DNA of 64,000 nt, from assembly GCF_050948215.1 (NCBI RefSeq), contig NC_135161.1:3816830-3880829 (forward strand). The letters are read 5' to 3'. Positions 57,401 to 64,000 of the stretch are shown here, piece after piece. Every line of letters begins with the position of its first letter. Positions within the stretch are counted from its first letter, which is position 1. The notes below the pieces were generated by a model. That model searched no databases, was not told where the DNA came from, and saw only the letters and a program-made list of their open reading frames with translations. This DNA comes from Halictus rubicundus. Taxonomy: Eukaryota; Arthropoda; Insecta; Hymenoptera; Halictidae. A program made the position numbers and the translations under genes.

Positions 57401-59230
57401 AAATTATTTCATAAAATTATAATTTGGCCTTTACATTATATAATAAAAATTCTAATGAATTACAATCTTCAATGGTATTGATAATTACATTCATATTTAT
57501 TTTCAAAATAAATATTTACATATAAATGTTTGCTAAGTGTTTACACTGTTGACTATTCCTTAATTTAAAAAATAATAAGGAACTTTGAACTATGAAAACA
57601 TATTTGAGCATTGAAAATTGATTTCATATCAATTTTATAAAAAAAAAAACATTTGTATAGTACATATTTCAAGACGATATATTTTCAAACTAAAATATTA
57701 TAAACAGTTTATTTTATCGAGTATTAGACACTGTATATAACAATATAACATAATAAAATACAAATGTGTTACCTTTTAACCTTAAAGTACGAACGTGACG
57801 AAGCGTTGGATCAATGCAAGATTCTTTTCCAAATCATCATGCACGCACATTTGAGTAAAAACGAAATTACTTTGGCATGTATTAAATAATCGATAGTTAC
57901 CATGTGCACCGATGAAAGTTAACGTCTTTATTTAACTTAATTAATTAAACTGTCAACTCGACAGTAACGCGTGTATTACATTCATGTGTGCTAGTCATAG
58001 CACTTCCTATATATACCAAATGCTAACATGCGTTAGCTTACGTATACAAAAATGACTAATCACTAATAGGTTTCAATAGTGAAGGTATATACGCATCTTT
58101 CTATTCGCTTAGTATCACTTAAAATAAATTGCCGTATATTGCCGTAACCTTATCATATTGAATACTTATATACATAGATATGCTATACTATACATAGATT
58201 AGTTTCACAATGATAGAATATCATACCGAGTCGACATTAAATACTAAAAGAACTTACCGTTTTAAACAGGCATTAAAGTATTTATAAATTTCATTTAAAC
58301 AATCTTTGTCAATAAACGATATTTCATTTAAACACATATATTGTGATAAAAGTTTAAAATATATTATTTAAATCTCATCAGCACAAAATTTATTATAAAA
58401 ATCTAAAAATTTCTACAAAAGAAACTGTACGTAACGCAATGTTATTATGTTGACTATAAACGAAATTAATGATATTCGCGATACTTAAAATTAATTCAAA
58501 CTGCAAGAAAAAATAAAATAAAATTTGTGATGTAAACAATAATTAAATATTAATTCTATAACAATGAAATATCCAAATTTTTAAATGTAATATACACAGA
58601 AATTGTGTATAAGCAATAAAATATATTATTTCATATTTTATTTTATACAATTATATATGTAGTTATGAAAATTAAATACAATTATGTATGTCTAACTTAT
58701 ATTATGTGTACATAATTGGGTGCATAATGCAGATTACAACTGATTACAATAAGGGTAAAAACATGCCGAAGATACGTGAACGCTATCTCCATATCTCGAT
58801 GGCAATCTTAGACCATATATACTTATAGACTTGGCTTCAGATATCAAGCTCTGTCCCAAGATTATTTCATCTACCAGATGTTTGCAATTAGACCATATAA
58901 ACCCATAGAAACGGCATGTGTATAGTACGTGTATACTGTATAGGAAAGCCGAGAATCAAGTGAAGAAAAGATAACGGGAACATCTAATGTCACAAGATAA
59001 TTCTCGAGATAATTCCAAAATGGCTGACACGGCAGACCTTCGTTGTAATACCTTAATAAAACATATAGAATAATTATTGTATCTCAAATATACTTTATAT
59101 ATTGATTATTTCATGATAAAATGTCAAATTTTTTTAGATTGTCCTGTCCATTCTTTCCGTGTATTGTACACAACGTGCCTGCTGACCTTCCCCCCCCCCC
59201 CAAAGTCAAGTGTTGACACTGTCCGTGTGG
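51441..59230. other. AT-rich region without recognised genes
   Basis: Nearly 8 kb with stop codons throughout and no splice-linked frames. A short minus frame at 51945-51745 (MRTTALFKSADVSSIRSF before a GTAAGT) might be an exon, but nothing follows it. 54110-54490 translates in pieces to NEQADVLFNHKEYN, NPQVNSWQIVHQVGTNRSSL and KFRPYHVCIHQEQHETDFED, which resembles the HTH region of a decayed insect transposase. The rest holds nothing I can name. Confidence 0.4.
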
Positions 59231-59322
59231 TCCGTAGGTTAAGGGCTAAGGGTAGTCACGTGACTTTCCCAGAGTTAGCAGATCGGTATCTGCTGTAGAG
59301 TTTCCATTATAGAAATGGTATT

Positions 59323-59517
59323 ACCACAGACGAGGTATAGGAGTAGACCAATCACCCAATGTATTTCTTTGTTTCACGTCCGCGGGGCTCTAGAGCCCCC
59401 TTACTACTTCTGTGTCACATCCTACCGTATCGGTTGGAACTAATATTGTGGAACTAATATCACTGTCGAGACATAGGTATACGCCAGTCACCTTATGCTA
59501 TTTCGTGCGATGATCTA
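59323..59517 (+). repeat. GACGAGGTAT dispersed repeat, long copy
   Basis: ACCACAGACGAGGTATAGGA then GTAGACCAATCACCCAATG, the GGGGCTCTAGAGCCCC palindrome, GTGTCACATCC, GTATCGGTTGGAACTAATAT, and a second degenerate core at about 59461. It is nearly the same as 6684-6890, about 52 kb away. Confidence 0.8.
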
Positions 59518-59847
59518 GATCTGAGTACACACAACATAACTTATGAATCGGGGATATTAGTGAGAATCGAGTATCTTGTATATTCCCAATAATCATGTAT
59601 AAAAGTTACTTTCGCATGCTTTAAGACTTGCTCAAGACATGCTTTAACACTATTCCTACCGGGACCGGTCAAATGACCGTTTTTAAAATTTCGATTAGAA
59701 TTTCTTATATACAACGTAATTGAATCGCCTTTAAACTTCACGACTTTTCCTAAAATATGCGTTGTAGCCACGAGTAAGGATTTAATCAGGATATGCTCGT
59801 CCTCTCTCTCGGAATAGCAAATAGGCCGAGTCCCTCCGTGATCCCTC

Positions 59848-59859
59848 TATTTATATAAA
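59848..59859 (-). promoter_or_regulatory. Candidate TATA box (minus)
   Basis: The minus strand reads TATATAAATAGAGGG, close to the TATAAATAGAGG of insect heat-shock promoters. A consensus HSE lies about 110 bp upstream on that strand. No known coding region follows within 200 bp. Confidence 0.3.
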
Positions 59860-59967
59860 TTCGTTGCTATCCGCGAACGTGAAATCAACACCCGGTCGTT
59901 AAGCGTGATTCGACTTTTCGAGCGCTCCCCTCGCGTCGCTTCCCCGCGTGATTGCCTACAAACTCCC

Positions 59968-59990
59968 TTCGCGAAACTTCTAGAAGCTTG
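59968..59990. promoter_or_regulatory. Consensus heat-shock element
   Basis: TTCGCGAAACTTCTAGAAGC: four perfect alternating NTTCN/NGAAN pentamers with correct 2-nt spacing, plus an imperfect fifth (TTG). HSF trimers are known to bind three or more such units. Binding here is inference. Confidence 0.55.
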
Positions 59991-60461
59991 TCGTTCCGCG
60001 TTTTGTCTTACTTTTCCGTCTCGAATTTTCTATACATGCTACAGCGTGTAATACATTTTTCAATATTCACTTCTTTTTTTATTGTTTATTTTCTGAGAAA
60101 AATTTGTAGTCTGTCTTACCTACCGCGACCGGTCATTTGACCGGTAGAACGATTTATATCTGTTTGTAATAGTATTCTTTCAAAGACTCAATTCCAAAAC
60201 TATAAAGTCGTTACAAACGAAAGGTAAGGCAGTTGTGGTATGATTTTAGCCGAAAAGTGTCATCCAGGGACTGCTTTACGGCACTTCAAAGTGTTTACAG
60301 TTCTCGCTCGCCTATCGGTGTTTATTTGCCTGATTTGTATCCGAAGCGGTCCAGAACCTCGGATTTTCTTACACCGTCTTATCTACTATAACCAGAGAGG
60401 AATGAGAGTGCTCACGCCCGGGTTTTCGGCGTTCCCGATATAGTGCTGACATCTGCTCAGC

Positions 60462-60575
60462 CTTAGCATGGCACAGAACCGGTCAGTCTTTCCTGGAACA
60501 GAACCGGTCAGTCTTTTAGCATGGCACAGAACCGGTCAGTCTTTCCTGGGACAGAACCGGTCAGTCTTTTAGCAT
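60462..60575 (+). repeat. Minisatellite with ACAGAACCGGTCAGTCTT
   Basis: ACAGAACCGGTCAGTCTT occurs four times (from about 60473), alternately followed by TCCTGG and TTAGCATGGC. The higher-order unit is about 54 bp, repeated twice. Confidence 0.9.
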
Positions 60576-61709
60576 AAAACTGAACGCACATTATTTTTTT
60601 AACCAGGATTAGAACGTACAGCTTAATTGTTGTACATGAAATATGTAACTAACATGTAAATCTTGTGTACAAAATCTCTAATTAATATAAATTAAGAATA
60701 ATATTAATTGTAATGATACGTATTTTATTTTTTTTCCCAAGTTTGTAGTTGCAAACTTTAGTTGTAAAAAATGGAAAATCCGGAAAAATTCGAACAAATA
60801 CAGATCTCACATCGAAGTTTAAAAGCGACCAAACTGAATATTAATTTAATAATGAGCTATTGTCATCAACACTATCTTAAATTTTTTCATATATATAGCT
60901 ACTGTTATTATTAATTAAAAAAAATTTCTTTCATGAATAAATATTTTTTCCACCTCAGCACCATAAGATTTTTACTAGATGACTTTAAAAACACATTAGA
61001 ACTATTTTTAAATAATTTTACTCGAAAACATTCTAGTTTACTCTTTATTTCACCGTTCTACTAATTTTTTATGGGCTGCATTGCAGCTCTGTTTAACACC
61101 CCTTTACAACCCAATACCATGGTACCATCCATATTCAAGGAAGAACAATTTTTTGCGACGATCATTGAAAAAATAAAAGTGTTTCCTTCATTTCAGTCCT
61201 TTAGTGCGTTGGTGACGTAGCGCCCAGCACACCTACCTGTGTTCTGTGTCACATCTGGAGTTTTATGGTACGCTAACAATCCCTATTGAGTCGCAAGCCA
61301 GACCATACAAACGAATGCATCCACGACTTCCAGAGACCTGCCTCCAAAACTAATTAAAGGAAGGCTAGACATGCAGTGTGTACTAAACTCCTCAAAAGAG
61401 GTGGATTCCAGTCGCTCGTGTCATAAACCGCATTCGATACTTCATCGACAGGGTGATCTTACATATTTCTGTAACAGTTCCTGAACACATTATCATTCAT
61501 CTGAAACTGCTTTGTACGACATTACACACGCCACATAATTTTTATTTTCTAATTTTATCAAAGTAGTATATATAACAGAATCATACAAGTGTCTACAATT
61601 ACTTGAAATCCAAAATACAGAGCGTTTCTTCCTCTGCGACTGTAAAAAAAGGACTTTAAAAGAATGTTTAGATAACAGGTGGGCTGTCCTTCCAAAAGGC
61701 ACCTGTGAC
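60576..61709. other. AT-rich, nothing recognised
   Basis: No gene, repeat or structured element that I can support. Confidence 0.3.
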
Positions 61710-64000
61710 CAGAGTTGGGCATTATTTAGATAAAAAATTATTTAAATAACGATTCGAATAAAAGATACTTTATCTTTATTCGTTATTCAAAGGTTCGAAT
61801 AAAAAAAGTATCTTTATTCGACGAGTATCAGATAAATAATTTTATTCGACGAGAATTTATCCGACGATAAAGATAATTTTTTTTATTCGAAGCGGATTTA
61901 TTCGAACTTCGAATAATTTTTTCATCTTTTATCTATATCTTTTATTCGAAGGCTTCCAATAAATCTTCGAATAACTTTTGCCGAGCGCCGAGCATCAAAG
62001 ACTCAGCGAAGACAGACGACATACAATGTAAGCGGATGGAGAATCGCGCACGAATGAAAGTTTAAACTTTTAGATTTTTCAACATATCCTCAAAAAATTG
62101 TGACGAGCGAATGGAGGGGATTTTCCTGATGAAAATGAGATCAAATTCGAGTGTAATCGAACAAGTTTCACTGATACGTAATGGTACGATAAAAATTACA
62201 ATCTTATTAAAGACAGTCCAAATGATGTCGTGTTTGCACTCATTTTGATCGGAACAAGCTCTACAACTCATTCGTCTTAACAATATTGTTCTGATTAAAA
62301 ACATAAAAGCATAAATTGCCAATAATGCTGGATTCTCCATCTGCTTACATTGTAGGTTGTTGGTCGGTCGTTGGTCTTTGAAGTTCCGAGCTCGTAGAGT
62401 CGCGAGATATCGGTGTGAAACAACTGCCAATCCAATTGCAAAACTTCTTTATTTCTCATTATTTTTTTATGGGACTTGCGCCAACTAATTCGTGGCATTC
62501 TTCTGATTAAAATGACACTAAACACGGTACAAATTGGACTGTATTTAGCATTTTTATCCGTAGATTTATTCGAAGGCTTCGAATAAATCTTCGGATAACT
62601 TTTGCCAGCTCGACGAATAAACGGCGACGACGGCCGACGAGGACCGACGAGCGCCGAACGTCGAAGACCCAGCGACGACAGACGACATACAATGTAAGCG
62701 GATGGAGAATCGCGCACGAATGAAAGTTTAAACTCTTAGATTTTTTAACATATCCTCATAAAATTGTGACGAGCGAATGGAGGGGATTTTCCTGATGAAA
62801 ATGAGGTCAAATTCGAGTGTAATCGAACAAGTTTCACTGATATGTAATGTTACGATAAGAATTACAATCTCATTAAACACAGTCCAAATGATGTCGTGTT
62901 TGGACTCATTTCGATCGGAACAAGCTCTACAACTCGTTCGTCTTAACAATATTGTTCTGATTAAAAACATACAAGCATAAATTGCCAATAATGCACGATT
63001 CTCCATCCGCTTACATTGTGTGCCGTTTGGCAGTCGCTGGGTCTTAGACATTCGGCGCTCGTCGGTCCTCGTCGGCCGTCGTCGCCGTTTATTCGTCGAG
63101 CTGGCAAAAGTTATAGCAAAAATTATCGAAGCCTTCGAATAAATCTACGGATAAAAATGCTAAATACAGTCCAATTTGTACCGTGTTTAGTGTCATTTTA
63201 ATCAGAAGAATGCCACGAATTAGTTGGCGCAAGTCCCATAAAAATATCATGAAAAACAATGAAGTTTTGCAATTGGATTGGTAGTTGTTTCACACCGATA
63301 TCTCGCGACTCTGCGAGCTCGGAACTTCAAAGACCAGCGACCGACCAACAGCCTACAATGTAAGCAGATGGGGAATCGAGCATTACTGGCAATTTATGCT
63401 TGTATGTTTTTAATCAGAACAATATTGTTAAGACGAATGAGTTGTAGAGCTTGTTCCGATCGAAATGAGTCCAAACACGACATCATTTGGACTGTCTTTA
63501 ATGAGATTGTATTTTTTATCGTACAATTAGGTATCAGTGAAACTTGTTCGATTACACTCGAATTTGACCTCATTTTCATCAGGAAAATCCCCTCCATTCG
63601 CTCGTCACAATTTCATGAGGATATATTGAAAAATCTAAAAGTTTAAACTTTCATACGTGCGCGATTCTCCATTCGCTTACATTGTATGTCGTCCGTCGTT
63701 GCTGGGTCTTTGAAGCTCGGCGCTCGGCAAAAGTTATTCCAAGATTTATTCGCAGCCTTCGAATAAAAGATACAGATAAAAGATGAAAAAATTATTCGAA
63801 GTTCGAATAAATCCGCTTCGAATAGAAAAAATTCTCTTTATTCGTCGGATAAATTCTCGACGAATAAAATTATTTATCCTATACACGTCCAATAAAGATG
63901 CTTTTTTTTATTCGAACCTTCAAATAACAAATAAAGATAAAGTATCTTTTATTCAAATTTTCATTTAAATAATTTTTTATCCCAAATAATGCCCATCTCT
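61710..64000. mobile_element. hAT-like foldback element (right terminal base at or beyond window edge)
   Basis: Left end CAGAGTTGGGCATTATTTAG; the right edge of the window is the inverse of AGAGATGGGCATTATTTGG. Inverted arms of TTCGAATAAA-rich sequence run inward for more than 300 bp. Inside are three copies of a roughly 330-bp unit (about 62030-62360, 62690-63020 and, inverted, 63370-63690) and an inverted pair (62440-62680 against 63030-63260). CAG-AG-TGGGCA ends are typical of hAT elements. No recognisable transposase. Confidence 0.75.

Larger units (their letters stand above)
59644..60155. mobile_element. piggyBac-like repeat with regulatory-looking interior (right end uncertain)
   Basis: Left end TTAACACTATTCCTACCGGG then ACCGGTCAAATGACCG, as in 28804 (inverse) and 46422. 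ACCGGTCATTTGACCGGTAG recurs inverted at about 60128-60147, but no TTAA was found beyond it. The interior is GC-richer than its flanks and contains TATA and heat-shock-element motifs. Confidence 0.5.

Overview
The window looks like nuclear DNA of an insect, probably a hymenopteran (an inference). It is AT-rich and intron-containing, and it is dense in mariner, piggyBac-like, hAT-like and R1-clade elements. Only three host genes are well supported.

(1) Positions 1-2453, minus strand: the first eight coding exons of a secreted protein made of successive Cu/Zn-superoxide-dismutase-like domains, running off the left edge. (2) 20779-23404, plus strand: a muscle myosin regulatory light chain (Mlc2 type), complete except for the initiator exon. 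(3) 41481-35985, minus strand: a complete four-exon VMP1 (vacuole membrane protein 1), 411 aa. No functional link among the three is visible.

The rest is layered repeats. 3.2-7.0 kb has MITEs, minisatellites and a dispersed motif called here the 'GACGAGGTAT' core. 7.2-9.0 kb is a 5'-truncated R1-clade retrotransposon (minus strand) with a 14-bp target duplication. 9.0-11.4 kb is GC-richer and carries many strong hairpins, including a tandem array of small hairpins with compensatory stem changes; it matches no family I recognise and is the best candidate for something undescribed. 24.9-28.4 kb holds a broken BEL/Pao fragment followed by three truncated R1-clade insertions, each preceded by the same 14-bp sequence. 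28.8-29.9 kb is a piggyBac-like MITE split by an internally deleted mariner. 30.7-34.7 kb has broken transposase sequence, a palindromic element and tandem duplications. An intron of VMP1 holds a 2.5-kb element with about 0.8-kb inverted repeats, each carrying a tRNA-like sequence with Pol III boxes. 42.9-51.4 kb has hAT and other MITEs and a foldback element with a 40-41-bp satellite. 51.4-59.2 kb is AT-rich and essentially featureless. 59.3-60.6 kb holds another GACGAGGTAT copy, a piggyBac-like repeat with a consensus heat-shock element, and a minisatellite. 61.7-64.0 kb is a hAT-like foldback element ending at the window edge.

Exon boundaries were set by hand from reading frame, phase and GT/AG sites. 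Family names come from recognising motifs; no database search was run.
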